A stretch of DNA of 64,000 bases, from contig CBFHQE010000001.1 in the NCBI GenBank assembly GCA_965657935.1, positions 1-64,000 of the forward strand. The letters are read 5' to 3'. Every line of letters begins with the position of its first letter. The first letter of the stretch is position 1. Origin of the DNA: Maricaulis sp965657935 (GTDB taxonomy: Bacteria > Pseudomonadota > Alphaproteobacteria > Caulobacterales > Maricaulaceae). The notes under the pieces are model-generated. The model worked only from the letters and a program-made list of their open reading frames with translations. It was not told where the DNA came from and made no database searches. Below, one piece after another: positions 51,833 through 60,808 of this stretch. The translations under genes and the position numbers were made by a program.

Positions 51833-52569
51833 ACGACGCTCTCCCGGGTTAGCGGACGCTCGAGCGTCATATCGCGAAAAGCACTCTCAACCGTGCGGTC
51901 ACTACCCTGTTCGGCCAGCCTATGCGGCGAGCCGTCAAACAGGACCTTGCCATGCGCCACGATCATGGCGCGTGAACAAACGGCCGGAACTTCCTCGAGA
52001 ATATGCGTGGAGATGATGATCGCCTTCTCCGACGCCATCTCCCGAATGAGATTACGCACACCGTCTTTCTGATTGGGGTCCAACCCGTCAGTGGGCTCAT
52101 CCAGGATGAGGACGGCGGGATCATGCGCGATCGCGGCTGCGAGGGCAGCGCGGCGCTTGAACCCCTTGGACAAGGTACCGATCGGCTGGTCGGCGGCTTC
52201 GCCTAGACGGGTGCGTTCGATCGCCAGCGCCGTCGCCCGCTTCGCGGCCTCGGCAGCAAAACCACGAGCTCGCAGGCCAAAGACAACGAAACCCCGAGGG
52301 GTCATGGCCGGATAGGCTGGCGCGCCTTCCGGCAAAAATCCAAGGCGTGACTGAGCCTCCAGTCGCCGGGCGACACCATCATATCCCGCAATCGAGGCAG
52401 AACCGCCATCAGGCTCCAGACAACCGGCCAGCATGCGCATGGTCGTGGTCTTGCCGGCACCATTGGGGCCGAGAAAACCCAATACCTCGCCGCGCTCGAG
52501 CGTAAACGAGATATCATCCACCGCACGGTGGGGACCAAAATTCTTGATCAGCCTATCGGCTACAAGCAT
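51829..52569 (-). CDS. GldA-like ABC transporter ATP-binding protein
   Basis: A 246-residue ATPase: Walker A GPNGAGKTTT, Q-loop near RLGFLPE, signature LSKGFKRRAALAAAIAHDP (LSKGF in place of LSGGQ), Walker B VLILDEPTDGLDP and switch His in ISTHILEEVPAVC. The altered signature is seen in the drug/lipid-export DRA subfamily. First gene of the operon, so its promoter must lie in the 297-base region to the right, shared with the divergent DUF2794 gene. Confidence 0.92.
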   Translation of the reverse strand: MLVADRLIKNFGPHRAVDDISFTLERGEVLGFLGPNGAGKTTTMRMLAGCLEPDGGSASIAGYDGVARRLEAQSRLGFLPEGAPAYPAMTPRGFVVFGLRARGFAAEAAKRATALAIERTRLGEAADQPIGTLSKGFKRRAALAAAIAHDPAVLILDEPTDGLDPNQKDGVRNLIREMASEKAIIISTHILEEVPAVCSRAMIVAHGKVLFDGSPHRLAEQGSDRTVESAFRDMTLERPLTRESVV

Positions 52570-52866
52570 GGACGATGCTCACCTTCTTCGGCCCTAGCGT
52601 TAGCGCGCGAATACCGGCTTGGCCAGCCCCAAGTCAGGTTTAGGTTTCCAAGGCTTAGTGAAGGGGTGTCGACCGGAGGCTAGCTCCATGATCCGGGGGG
52701 CTGGGGGGCTGTCTAAAACCAGGATCTGAAGCCGTCTGCGACCGGCCGACGCGCAAAAACTGGCGATCCCATGTGGCGGCATGGTGCCGGGAATAAGGCG
52801 ACTTTTGGGCAGCGCCTAAAATGTTTGTAAGCTAGTATGTGTTACTCAACTGTCAGGAGAAAATGT
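52570..52866. other. Structured, G-rich intergenic region, possible ncRNA or regulatory element
   Basis: No ORF is convincing. It contains hairpins CTTGG-N6-CCAAG (52618-52633) and CCGGA...TCCGG (52673-52696) with an inner GGAG/CTCC, then the direct repeat GGGGGGCT twice (52695-52710) and GGCG...CGCC near 52797-52816. The base composition and repeats are unlike the coding neighbours. It must also hold the divergent promoters of the ABC operon and the DUF2794 gene. A small RNA is possible but not shown. Confidence 0.35.
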
Positions 52867-53202
52867 GTGTTTGAAAGCTCGCAAGCCGGGAAGTCCGCGC
52901 CACTCGGCGTCATGTGGCATCGTCGCGAACTCGACGAGATCCTGAAAGTCTATGGCCGCTTTGTCGCCCAGGGCGAATGGAAGGACTATGCCATTGACGG
53001 GCTGAAGGATTGCGCCGTCTTCTCTATCTTCCGGCGGGCCAGTGAGATGCCCATGTACACGGTGGTGAAGACACCCGCCGACTCGCAGAAACAGGGCCAG
53101 TACAAGGTCGTTTCGATGACCGGCCAGATCCTCAAGCGCGGCCAGGACCTCAAACAGGTTTTGCGGGTGTTCGACAAGAAACGCTTCTCGGTTGTCGACT
53201 AG
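52867..53202 (+). CDS. DUF2794 protein
   Basis: A 111-residue protein of the alphaproteobacterial DUF2794 family, recognised by LGVMWHRRELDEILKVYGR, YAIDGLKDCAVFSIFRRA, MYTVVKTP and KVVSMTGQILKRGQDLKQVLRVFDKK. No biochemical role is known. GTG at 52867 follows AGGAG with 7 bases of spacing; the ATG at 52837 in the same frame has none. A strong terminator follows. Confidence 0.88.
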   Translation: MFESSQAGKSAPLGVMWHRRELDEILKVYGRFVAQGEWKDYAIDGLKDCAVFSIFRRASEMPMYTVVKTPADSQKQGQYKVVSMTGQILKRGQDLKQVLRVFDKKRFSVVD

Positions 53203-53222
53203 GCTTTCTGATAAGGCAAAGA

Positions 53223-53252
53223 AAAACCCCCGGCCGCCTGGCCGGGGGTTTT
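53223..53252. terminator. Bidirectional terminator between DUF2794 and BAX-inhibitor genes
   Basis: AAAACCCCCGGCC and GGCCGGGGGTTTT pair over 13 bases around GCCT, with A-runs before and T-runs after, so it works in either direction. It lies between two convergent genes. Confidence 0.92.
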
Positions 53253-53272
53253 CTGTTCGGATGAGCCAGGTC

Positions 53273-54028
53273 CTATTCGCGGCTGCCCAGCAACATCATC
53301 AGGAATTGGAACATGTTGATGAAGTTGATGTAGAGCGACAGCGCGCCGAAGGAGGTCGCAACCGACTTGGCGGCTTCGTCGCCACCAAGCTCATGATAGG
53401 TCACTTTCAGACGCTGGGTGTCATAGGCAGTCAGGCCAGCGAAGATACCCACGCCGAGGACGGAAATGGCAAGCATCATAACGCTGGACTGCAGGAACAT
53501 GTTCACGACCATCGCGATCACGAGACCAATCACGCCCATGATCAGGAAGGAACCAAAGCCCGACAGGTCACGTTTGGTGGTGTAACCCCAGAGGCTCAGA
53601 CCAGCGAAGGACGCCGCAGTGATCATGAAGACCTGGGCGACACTCTGACCGGTATAGTTCAGGCCCCATACGCCCAGACCCGCGCCAATGGTCACAACCA
53701 CAAACCAGTACAGCAGGTTTGCACCAGACTTGGACGGGTTTTTCATCATGAACATGGAGCCGAAAATGGCGACGAGCGGCAGGAAACCGATGATCGTGCC
53801 GAGGCCTGTGCGGCCATATCCGACCACACTTCCGTCGGGCGCCAGATAAGGAACGTAAAGCAGCCCCGTTACGGCGGGAACGCTTGTCGTGACAAACGCC
53901 AGCGCGGCGGAGACAACCAGTCCCAAACCCATCTTGTTATAGACACCCAGCATGAAGCTGCGAAGGCCAGCATCCACCGACATGTCCATCGACGGAGCAC
54001 TGCCATAAGTGCGGGAAAAATCGTTCAT
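53273..54028 (-). CDS. BAX inhibitor-1/YccA family membrane protein
   Basis: A 251-residue protein with seven helices. BI-1 features include the N-terminal RSFMLGVYNKMGLGLVVSAALAF, VAQVFMITAASFAGLSLWGYTTKRDL and the C-terminal FGALSLYINFINMFQFLMMLLG. Bacterial members include YbhL/YccA, thought to modulate FtsH or act as Ca2+/H+ leak channels. It is convergent with DUF2794 and divergent from thpR. Confidence 0.92.
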   Translation of the reverse strand: MNDFSRTYGSAPSMDMSVDAGLRSFMLGVYNKMGLGLVVSAALAFVTTSVPAVTGLLYVPYLAPDGSVVGYGRTGLGTIIGFLPLVAIFGSMFMMKNPSKSGANLLYWFVVVTIGAGLGVWGLNYTGQSVAQVFMITAASFAGLSLWGYTTKRDLSGFGSFLIMGVIGLVIAMVVNMFLQSSVMMLAISVLGVGIFAGLTAYDTQRLKVTYHELGGDEAAKSVATSFGALSLYINFINMFQFLMMLLGSRE

Positions 54029-54195
54029 TGTTTACGTCTCACATTAGCTGAGGGCGCACACAGCGCTTTGCGGGGAATATTGTCGTTTTGACCGCAAATG
54101 GCAAGAAGGGAAGCGGATCAACTGCGTCCCCCCTCAGCTGGAAAGACCCTCCAAAAATCATTGCTATGACATGACGATTGGCCTAATCCGGCCTC

Positions 54196-54735
54196 ATGTC
54201 GCTTCGCCTGTTCGCCGCCCTTCCCATCGAGCCGGATACCGCCCGTGAGCTGAAACGCCTGCACAAGGGTGTGCCGGGCGCCCGCTGGCGGCCACTGGAA
54301 AACTTCCACATCACCCTGCGCTTCTTCGGCGATGTCGATGAACGTCAGCTCGAAGACCTGGATGCAGAGCTGTCTGCCATCATACTTCCGCAATTTGCTT
54401 TCGAACTCGGCGCGGCGAACTGGTTCGGCAAGTCAGATCCGCACACATTGTGGATGCGTGTCGAGGGCGGTGAAACGCTGATGGACCTCAACGCCGCCTG
54501 CGAACGAGCGGCCCGCCGCTCCGGTTTGAAAGCGGAGACACGCCACTTCAAGCCCCATGTGACGATGGCCTATCTGCACAACACGTCCGTTGATCGCCTT
54601 CGCAGCTTCGTCGACCGCACGCTGGACTATCGCTCGGGCCCGCTGATGGCGCAGTATTTTTCGCTCTATAAAAGTTATCCTCGCAAGGGCGAAACCAACA
54701 TCTATGAACCCATCGCCGATTATCCGCTCGGCTAA
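54196..54735 (+). CDS. thpR: RNA 2',3'-cyclic phosphodiesterase ThpR
   Basis: A 179-residue 2H phosphoesterase opening 2',3'-cyclic phosphates on RNA. The two HxTx catalytic motifs are HITL (38-41, in LENFHITLRFFGDVDE) and HVTM (121-124, in HFKPHVTMAYL). The start MSLRLFAALPIEPD is family-typical. Length fits ThpR/LigT. It stands alone between the BI-1 gene and an esterase. Confidence 0.92.
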   Translation: MSLRLFAALPIEPDTARELKRLHKGVPGARWRPLENFHITLRFFGDVDERQLEDLDAELSAIILPQFAFELGAANWFGKSDPHTLWMRVEGGETLMDLNAACERAARRSGLKAETRHFKPHVTMAYLHNTSVDRLRSFVDRTLDYRSGPLMAQYFSLYKSYPRKGETNIYEPIADYPLG

Positions 54736-54815
54736 ACCGAGCAATTTCGGTCATAGATACCGGTTCTCTTTTATCGTGTTCTGCTTGTGGATGTGCAGCA
54801 GAAAGACTGTTCTTG

Positions 54816-55763
54816 ATGAAATTGACCGCCGGAAAGCTGATTGCGCGAGTTTTTGCGACCTCGCTGGCCCTGAGCTACGCCATTGCCCCCTTGGCCGCGG
54901 CCCATACCCTTGCCCAGGATGAGAGCGCGCAGGCCCGCACCGTGATGGACATTGCCTATTATGACGGCGCAGGTTTCGATGATCGCAGACACCGGCTCAA
55001 TCTTGTCTTGCTGGCCGCGGGCACGCCCCGCGCAACGGTCCTGTGGATCCATGGTGGCGCCTGGGCAGCTGGCGACAGATCGCGAGAGATGACTCTCGCT
55101 CAGGGCCTGGCGGACCAGGGCATTGCCGTGGCTGTCATGTCCTATCGCCTGTCCCCGGGACGCTGGATGTCAGAGCGCCTGCCGGACGAAGGCATCCAGC
55201 ACCCCGAACATATCCGCGATGTCGCCCGCGCCTTTGCATGGCTGTGGAACAATGGCGCAGACCATGGTCTCGACCGCAATTCCCTCTTCGTCTCCGGCTA
55301 TTCGGCAGGCGGACACCTCTCGGCCCTGCTGGCCATGGATGAAAGCTATCTGGCCGAACAGGGTCTGGACGGAGACACCGTACGCGGCGCCATTCCGGTC
55401 GCAGGCGCCTATGACATCGAAAACTATTACGAGCTGATCCTGGATGGGTTGGGCGAAGATGTGGCTGTCGGGCATGTGCTGGGCGTTTTCGGATCGCGCG
55501 AAGGACACGCAGCTGCCTCTCCGGCCTCCTATCTGGACGGATATGACACACCGACCCTCATCATCTCGGAAGGTGAAAGCGCGATCTACACGCAGCACTT
55601 CGAAGCCATTGTCGAGGAACACCCCTCCAACGAGGTGATCGACTTCGTCTACTTCTCCGAGGAGACGCACAACTCGCTGTTCTTCCAGCTTGCCGATGCG
55701 GAAGCCCCCAGCGCCGCCCGTGATGCCATGGTTTCCTTCATTGATCAGACCTTGAGAAACTGA
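54816..55763 (+). CDS. Exported alpha/beta hydrolase (BD-FAE/esterase-lipase type)
   Basis: An ~315-residue secreted hydrolase: signal peptide ending near PLAAAHTLAQD, oxyanion motif HGGAW (79-83), nucleophile Ser163 in SGYSAGGHLSALLA, and a C-terminal His in FSEETHNSLFF. HGGAW marks the hormone-sensitive-lipase-like esterases. The ATG at 54816 is used; a TTG one codon earlier is possible. Downstream lies an unusually large hairpin. Natural substrate unknown. Confidence 0.87.
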   Translation: MKLTAGKLIARVFATSLALSYAIAPLAAAHTLAQDESAQARTVMDIAYYDGAGFDDRRHRLNLVLLAAGTPRATVLWIHGGAWAAGDRSREMTLAQGLADQGIAVAVMSYRLSPGRWMSERLPDEGIQHPEHIRDVARAFAWLWNNGADHGLDRNSLFVSGYSAGGHLSALLAMDESYLAEQGLDGDTVRGAIPVAGAYDIENYYELILDGLGEDVAVGHVLGVFGSREGHAAASPASYLDGYDTPTLIISEGESAIYTQHFEAIVEEHPSNEVIDFVYFSEETHNSLFFQLADAEAPSAARDAMVSFIDQTLRN

Positions 55764-55772
55764 TCGGTGATC

Positions 55773-55828
55773 TCGCCGCTGCCTGTCTGTGACGGAAAGT
55801 GAGCACGTCGAACAGACGGCAGCGGCGA
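55773..55828. repeat. Large imperfect inverted repeat after the esterase gene
   Basis: TCGCCGCTGCC pairs with GGCAGCGGCGA, and inside it GTCTGT pairs with ACAGAC and GACG with CGTC, giving about 21 pairs with one bulge over 56 bases. It begins 9 bases after the esterase stop codon. No proper T-run follows (ATTCCTTC), so it is more than a plain terminator; it could be a REP-type element, an mRNA stabiliser or a remnant of a mobile-element end. Confidence 0.6.
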
Positions 55829-56002
55829 ATTCCTTCTCAACCCAGATCGTGGCGCCGGCACACCGGCCTCACGGCGATCGATCCGGTCAACCTGCCGCAC
55901 TGTTCCCGGATTGATCTCTCCCGCCTGACGTTGGCGAGGACCAATGCCTCAGTCGCGCCGAGCTTGCCCTGAGACACCCCTCGATGACTTTGGGCGACGA
56001 TA

Positions 56003-56037
56003 CCGGCCTTTCCTCTCACCCGAGAGAGGAGGGCCGG
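56003..56037. repeat. Second hairpin in the same intergenic region
   Basis: CCGGCC and TCCTCTC on the left pair with GAGAGGA and GGCCGG on the right, with unpaired TT and G between the segments. It lies about 27 bases beyond the AraC stop at 56065 on the minus strand. No T-run follows. The ~170 bases between this and the hairpin at 55773 show nothing else. Confidence 0.5.
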
Positions 56038-56064
56038 CACCGCTTTTCGTTGTTCGGGCTGAAA

Positions 56065-56895
56065 TCAGTGAGCGCGACTGCGGGCGCGCAGATAGTCCGC
56101 CGGCGTCTGGCCGATATGACGGCGGAATGCACGAGCAAAACTCGAACGATCAGCATATCCCAGGCGATCGGCTACATTTTCGAGCGGCTCAGAGGCAAGG
56201 CTCGCGGTCTCCATTGCCGCGAGCAGCCGCGCACAGGTCCAGAAGCGCTTGGGAGACGTGCCGTATGCCGTCTTGAAACTGCGTATGAAGTGGAATTTTG
56301 ACATCCCGGTTGCGCGGCAGAGCTGGTCGATATCCAGCGTGTCATCCATGTGGTCTTCAAGAAAGGCGCGCGCCAGCTCCAGCCGCGAGAGCAGGGCGGA
56401 TCGCGCCAGCTCCCGCTCCAGGCCGAGGCGCAGGAAATGACCTGACATCTCACGCGCGACAGCCACGCCCTGGCCTTGAAGAACATCCAGCTCTTCGTGG
56501 CAGGTACGGCCGGATAACTGGTTCCGGTCCGCTCGGTCGAACAAGTTCCGCGCCGTCTGCATGTAGGCAATCGGTGCGCGGGTGCGCACATAAGGTGCGC
56601 TTAACGCTCGCGACCTGTCCGCATCAACATAAAGACAAAGGCCCTGCGTCGGGCGCGCCGCATCCACATCGCAGCGCAGCTCCATATCCGGGCGCACGAG
56701 CAGCATTTAACCCGCTTCAACCGCAATCAGCTGGTCGCGATGACGGTAGAGCTCACGCCCCTGCAGTACGAGCTTGATGGATCCGAGGCTGGAGGCAAGC
56801 TTCATCCCACCGCTCGATAACCGTGAAAACACGGCTGCCGGTGAATTTCGCCGGGCCGTCTTGCCGGTCGGCTCGCTGATGCGCATGATCTCCAT
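56065..56895 (-). pseudogene. AraC-family regulator gene interrupted by an in-frame TAA
   Basis: Two reading segments lie in the same frame, separated by one TAA (56707-56709). The first 62 codons start MEIMRISEPTGKTARRNSP and end LIAVEAG; the next 213 codons start MLLVRPDMELRCDVDAARP and end with a full AraC HTH (IDQLCRATGMSKFHFIRSFKTAYGTSPKRFW, then VADRLGYADRSSFARAFRRHIGQTPADYLRAR). In AraC relatives this junction usually reads AG-Q-x-L-L-V-x-P, so a CAA-to-TAA change explains it. The ATG directly after the stop (TAAATG) could allow reinitiation and give a shortened protein still holding the DNA-binding domain. Hence either a pseudogene or two products. Confidence 0.75.
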
Positions 56896-56942
56896 ACAGT
56901 CTGTCTAGAAAGCAAGACGGTGCGGGTCATCTTAAATCGCTG

Positions 56943-57413
56943 TCAGATCATGTCCGGGCGCTCTGACAAGGCGTCGATGAGCGCATTGACGCCGGTTTCG
57001 ATCTCGTCCGCGACCAATGCGAAGGCGGTGTCGTCGTCATAATATGGGTCGGCCACACTGTCATGGTCCATCGAGGCCCAATCCAGAAGCAGCGTGTTTT
57101 TGGAGGTCGCCCCGGCGGGTTGGTGTCGGGTCAGAAACTCCAGATGGCTGCGGTCAAGCGCCACGATATGGTTGAAATCGAAATAATCCGATAGCTCCAG
57201 CTGGCGAGCCCGCAGATCGCCGATCGAATATCCGCGCTGCGCCGCGACCGCCATGGCACGAGGATCCGGGGTCTCGCCAACATGCCAGTCGCCGGTGCCG
57301 GCAGAGTCAATCGACCAGTCCAGCCCCAGCGTCTTGATACGATGCCTTGCAAAACCGTCCGCCAACGGAGAGCGACAGATATTCCCGGTGCACAGAAACA
57401 GAATACGGATCAT
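56943..57413 (-). CDS. Low-molecular-weight protein-tyrosine phosphatase
   Basis: A 156-residue phosphatase. The P-loop is CTGNICRSP (nucleophile Cys8, Arg14), and general acid Asp122 lies in SVADPYYDDD. Bacterial members dephosphorylate tyrosine kinases of the exopolysaccharide type (Wzc/Wzb) or others; no such genes are nearby. It follows a histidine kinase gene by 12 bases on the same strand and is probably cotranscribed with it. Confidence 0.93.
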   Translation of the reverse strand: MIRILFLCTGNICRSPLADGFARHRIKTLGLDWSIDSAGTGDWHVGETPDPRAMAVAAQRGYSIGDLRARQLELSDYFDFNHIVALDRSHLEFLTRHQPAGATSKNTLLLDWASMDHDSVADPYYDDDTAFALVADEIETGVNALIDALSERPDMI

Positions 57414-57425
57414 GTCGTGTGGCGC

Positions 57426-58577
57426 TCAAACGTCTTCGTGATCTTCTGGCTTGGGTTCACGCTGGACCTGCAGGCAGAGCACGGCACGTGTACCCCCTGA
57501 CATATTCCGCTCGATCCTGAGATGCCCTTCCATGAGCTGGGCAATGCGCCAACAGATCGCCAGGCCCACCCCGACCTCGGCCTCATTGATCGGGCGTTCG
57601 CGGTCCGACAGGAGCTCGAGCAATTCGTCATCCAGCCCCACACCCGTATCATCCACCACAAATTCCAGCCACAGGCGTTCGGATCCGGTAGAGCGAACTG
57701 TTGTATCGATCTTCACTGAGCCGGAGGGCGTGTATTTGATTGCGTTGGAAACGATATTGGTCAGGGCCTGCTTCACCAGCATATGATCGCTGATCACCGC
57801 TCGGTCCGCATTGTCACCACATGTCGCCTCGAACCGCAGCCCCTTCTTGGTCGCAAACGGCGTGAAAAGAGCCTGGACGCTGGTCGCCAGATCACAGGGG
57901 TTGAACGCGACGGTTCGCAATTCTGTCTGACCGCTCTGAAGGCGAGCCAGATCGAGCACGTCGCTGATGCGCGTCAACATGGCCTGGGCGGATTGCTCGA
58001 GCGTCGACAGCAATTTGCCCTGTTCCTCTGTCAGTTCGGTATTCGCGAGCAGGTTTCCCAGACCAACGATGCCGTTGAGCGGGGTGCGCAATTCATGACT
58101 GATGGCGACAAGGAATTCAGTCTTGGACTTCGCAGCCTCACGCTGGACTTGCTCTGCAGCAACAAGCTGGCCGCCCGCTTCCCGGTTGCTACCAAGCTCG
58201 GAGGCCATTTCTGCAGCTTCGCGGCGCATGTCGCTGAAGGATCTCCCGAACCGCGCCATCAAGCGCAGGAAGCCTACGACCAGGAGAGTGGTCGCGGCCA
58301 CGTCCGTGAACAGACGCAGGTCCGAATGCATAAACCGGGAAAAGGCCGCAATAGCCTCGGGCGAGGAGAAGGCCGGCCCAATAAGCAACCAGAAGAAATC
58401 TATCGCGTGAAAAACGGTCCATACGCCCAGCCCCGCGCAGAGAAGACTAATCTCCAGGGAGATGTGTGCAATCCGGGAATTTTGCGCATAACGGCCCAGC
58501 GAGACAATCGCGATGATTGTCACTGCAATATAAAACAAATCTAGGACGCTCGTTATGAGCACCGAGTCCAAGATCAT
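57426..58577 (-). CDS. Membrane sensor histidine kinase
   Basis: A 383-residue kinase. Three or so helices occupy residues 8-110 (short loops, so an intramembrane sensor is likely). A coiled segment leads to the His-box ISHELRTPLNGIVGL with His161. The catalytic domain has NIVSNAIKYTPSG, DDTGVGLDD and VGVGLAICWRI. No receiver domain is attached and no response-regulator gene is adjacent, so it is an orphan; it may feed one of the stand-alone receivers elsewhere. Phosphatase gene follows 12 bases downstream. Confidence 0.9.
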   Translation of the reverse strand: MILDSVLITSVLDLFYIAVTIIAIVSLGRYAQNSRIAHISLEISLLCAGLGVWTVFHAIDFFWLLIGPAFSSPEAIAAFSRFMHSDLRLFTDVAATTLLVVGFLRLMARFGRSFSDMRREAAEMASELGSNREAGGQLVAAEQVQREAAKSKTEFLVAISHELRTPLNGIVGLGNLLANTELTEEQGKLLSTLEQSAQAMLTRISDVLDLARLQSGQTELRTVAFNPCDLATSVQALFTPFATKKGLRFEATCGDNADRAVISDHMLVKQALTNIVSNAIKYTPSGSVKIDTTVRSTGSERLWLEFVVDDTGVGLDDELLELLSDRERPINEAEVGVGLAICWRIAQLMEGHLRIERNMSGGTRAVLCLQVQREPKPEDHEDV

Positions 58578-58789
58578 CGCCTACCCTTTTGGGTGCCCCC
58601 GATGGCCCTTGCACACTGACCATGCAGCGTAAACATGGGCTTAATCAGTCCAGGCATCCCGGATCAGGTTTGCGAGCAAAACTCCCGAAGTAAAGCATTG
58701 TTCCGCCGGATGAATTTTTCATAACTGATGGAAAATCAGGTCATCCGGCGTGTCGGCAGATCGAGGGTTGATCCTATAACGCCAATATT

Positions 58790-60022
58790 TCAGCTGTTTA
58801 CCCCGAGTTTGCGCTTTCTGCGTGCAAGCAGTTGCAGACGCAGCGCGTTGAGGCGAATGAAGCCTTCAGCATCCTTCTGGTCATAAACATCATCTTCCTC
58901 AAAAGTGACGTGTTCGAGGGAGTAAAGGGAGTTTTCCGAGCTGCGGCCAACCACATCGGCACGGCCCTTGAAGAGTTTCAGGCGAACATCACCATCAACA
59001 AATTCCTGGCTCGCATCGATTGCGGCTTGCAGCATTTCGCGCTCGGGTGAGAACCAGAAACCTTCGTAGAGAAGTTTGGCATAACGCGGCATCAGCTCGT
59101 CTTTCAGGTGCGCCGCGCCCCGATCCATGGTGATTTGCTCGATGCCGCGATGCGCCGCCATCAAAATCGTCCCACCGGGCGTCTCATAGATTCCGCGCGA
59201 CTTCATGCCCACAAAACGGTTCTCAACCAGATCCAGGCGACCAATGCCATGGACGCGACCCAGCTCGTTCAGACGCGTCAGGATCGTAGCCGGCGATAGC
59301 GCTTCACCATTCAGGGCAACGGCGTCACCGCGCTTGAAGCCGATGGTCACATACTCCGCTTCGTCGGGCGCTTCTTCAGGTCGGCCTGTACGCTGATAGA
59401 CGATCTCGAAGGCTTCCTCGGCCGGGTCCTCCAGCATCTTGCCCTCCGAAGACGTGTGCCAGAGATTGGCATCGACAGAGAAAGGGGCCTCGCCGCGCTT
59501 GTCGGTCGGAACGTCAATACCGTTGGCTTCGGCATATTCGATCAGCTTGGTGCGCGAGGTCAGATCCCATTCACGCCAGGGCGCGATAACCTTGAGATCC
59601 GGGTCCAGCGCATAGACACCCAGCTCGAAACGGACCTGATCATTGCCCTTGCCGGTCGCTCCGTGGGCGACGGCGTCTGCTCCGGTTGCATGGGCGATAT
59701 CGACCAGGCGTTTTGAGATGAGCGGACGGGCGATCGAGGTCCCGAGCAGATAGAGGCCTTCATAAACCGCATTCGCCCGCACCATCGGATAGACATAATC
59801 GCGGACGAATTCCTCGCGGAGGTCCTCGATATAGATATCGGACACACCTGCGGCTTCGGCTTTCTGGCGGGCCGGCTCCAATTCCTCACCCTGGCCGAGA
59901 TCGGCGGTGAAGGTGACGACTTCAGCGTCATATTTATCCTGAAGCCATTTCAGGATGACCGAAGTATCCAGGCCACCGGAATAGGCAAGAACGACTTTCT
60001 TGATCGGGCGCGAAGCGGACAT
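58790..60022 (-). CDS. argG: Argininosuccinate synthase
   Basis: ATP-dependent condensation of citrulline and aspartate in arginine biosynthesis. The 410-residue product has the N-type PP-loop AYSGGLDTSVILKW, ATGKGNDQVRFE in the citrulline/aspartate-binding region, and the YETPGGTILMAAHRG and TMDRGAAHLKDELM segments. Full length with a normal start MSASRPIKKVVLAYSGG. It is alone; argH is not adjacent. Confidence 0.97.
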   Translation of the reverse strand: MSASRPIKKVVLAYSGGLDTSVILKWLQDKYDAEVVTFTADLGQGEELEPARQKAEAAGVSDIYIEDLREEFVRDYVYPMVRANAVYEGLYLLGTSIARPLISKRLVDIAHATGADAVAHGATGKGNDQVRFELGVYALDPDLKVIAPWREWDLTSRTKLIEYAEANGIDVPTDKRGEAPFSVDANLWHTSSEGKMLEDPAEEAFEIVYQRTGRPEEAPDEAEYVTIGFKRGDAVALNGEALSPATILTRLNELGRVHGIGRLDLVENRFVGMKSRGIYETPGGTILMAAHRGIEQITMDRGAAHLKDELMPRYAKLLYEGFWFSPEREMLQAAIDASQEFVDGDVRLKLFKGRADVVGRSSENSLYSLEHVTFEEDDVYDQKDAEGFIRLNALRLQLLARRKRKLGVNS

Positions 60023-60109
60023 GGGCGTTTCCTCAGCTGATGTCCCACTCGCTAACGCTGTCTTGCTGTTACCGCAAGCATGCCCGCAAAGAATCTGCAG
60101 GCAAACCCG

Positions 60110-60808
60110 CTATTCAACAGGATTGCTCGACGAATGTGTCTCTCGCGCCGGATCGGTTTTCCAGACCCGATAGGAATAGACAATGCCAAAGGCTGCAGGT
60201 CCGATTGCCCCCACCATCAGGATGAGAAATGCAAATTTCACGGGCAGAAGCACAACTGCCGCCAGCATGATCAGGCCGCCAATCACCATGAGGCGCCCTG
60301 TGACCCTGTGCGTCTTGTCCCAGGACAGATCAGAGGACAGCGTCCATGGTGTTCGAATACCGAAAAACCAATTGGGACGAGCCTTTCCAAGCATGTTCCC
60401 AATCGCGATCAAGAGAATGCTGACACCCCCTGACACAAGTTGTGGCATGACATCGGCGCCACCATTGGCCAGCTTGCCTGTCGCGGCCAGCACGACGGCC
60501 ACATGCACAGCGGTAACCAGGGCCAGAACGCCAACCCAGCTCACCAGATAGGCTGGCGAAGAACGGCGCAGATTATTTCCGCGCGGATCGATCATCGGCA
60601 GAACGGCCATCAACACCACCATGCCGGTGATGAGGAGCGGCATCAAAAACAACGCCTCGAAAGGCGAACCGTAACGATCCGGTTGCCCGTCGAGGCCCCA
60701 GTGCAGAGGCAGCTCGGCGCCCGGCTCGACATTCACCCAGCCATAGGCCGACATGGCCCAGATGACGAGGAGGAATGGAGCCGATAGAAACAGGCCTTTG
60801 CGGATCAT
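60110..60808 (-). CDS. SdpI/DUF1648-type membrane protein
   Basis: A 232-residue protein with about six helices. DUF1648 is seen at the N-terminus (LPLHWGLDGQPDRYGSPFEAL) and the SdpI/YhfL signature near the C-terminus (NWFFGIRTPWTLSSDLSWDKTHRVTGRLMVIGGLIMLA). SdpI in Bacillus gives immunity to the SdpC toxin and sequesters the repressor SdpR. Here an SdpR-like gene overlaps it by 4 bases, but no sdpABC toxin genes are visible. It may respond to envelope stress instead. Confidence 0.88.
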   Translation of the reverse strand: MIRKGLFLSAPFLLVIWAMSAYGWVNVEPGAELPLHWGLDGQPDRYGSPFEALFLMPLLITGMVVLMAVLPMIDPRGNNLRRSSPAYLVSWVGVLALVTAVHVAVVLAATGKLANGGADVMPQLVSGGVSILLIAIGNMLGKARPNWFFGIRTPWTLSSDLSWDKTHRVTGRLMVIGGLIMLAAVVLLPVKFAFLILMVGAIGPAAFGIVYSYRVWKTDPARETHSSSNPVE

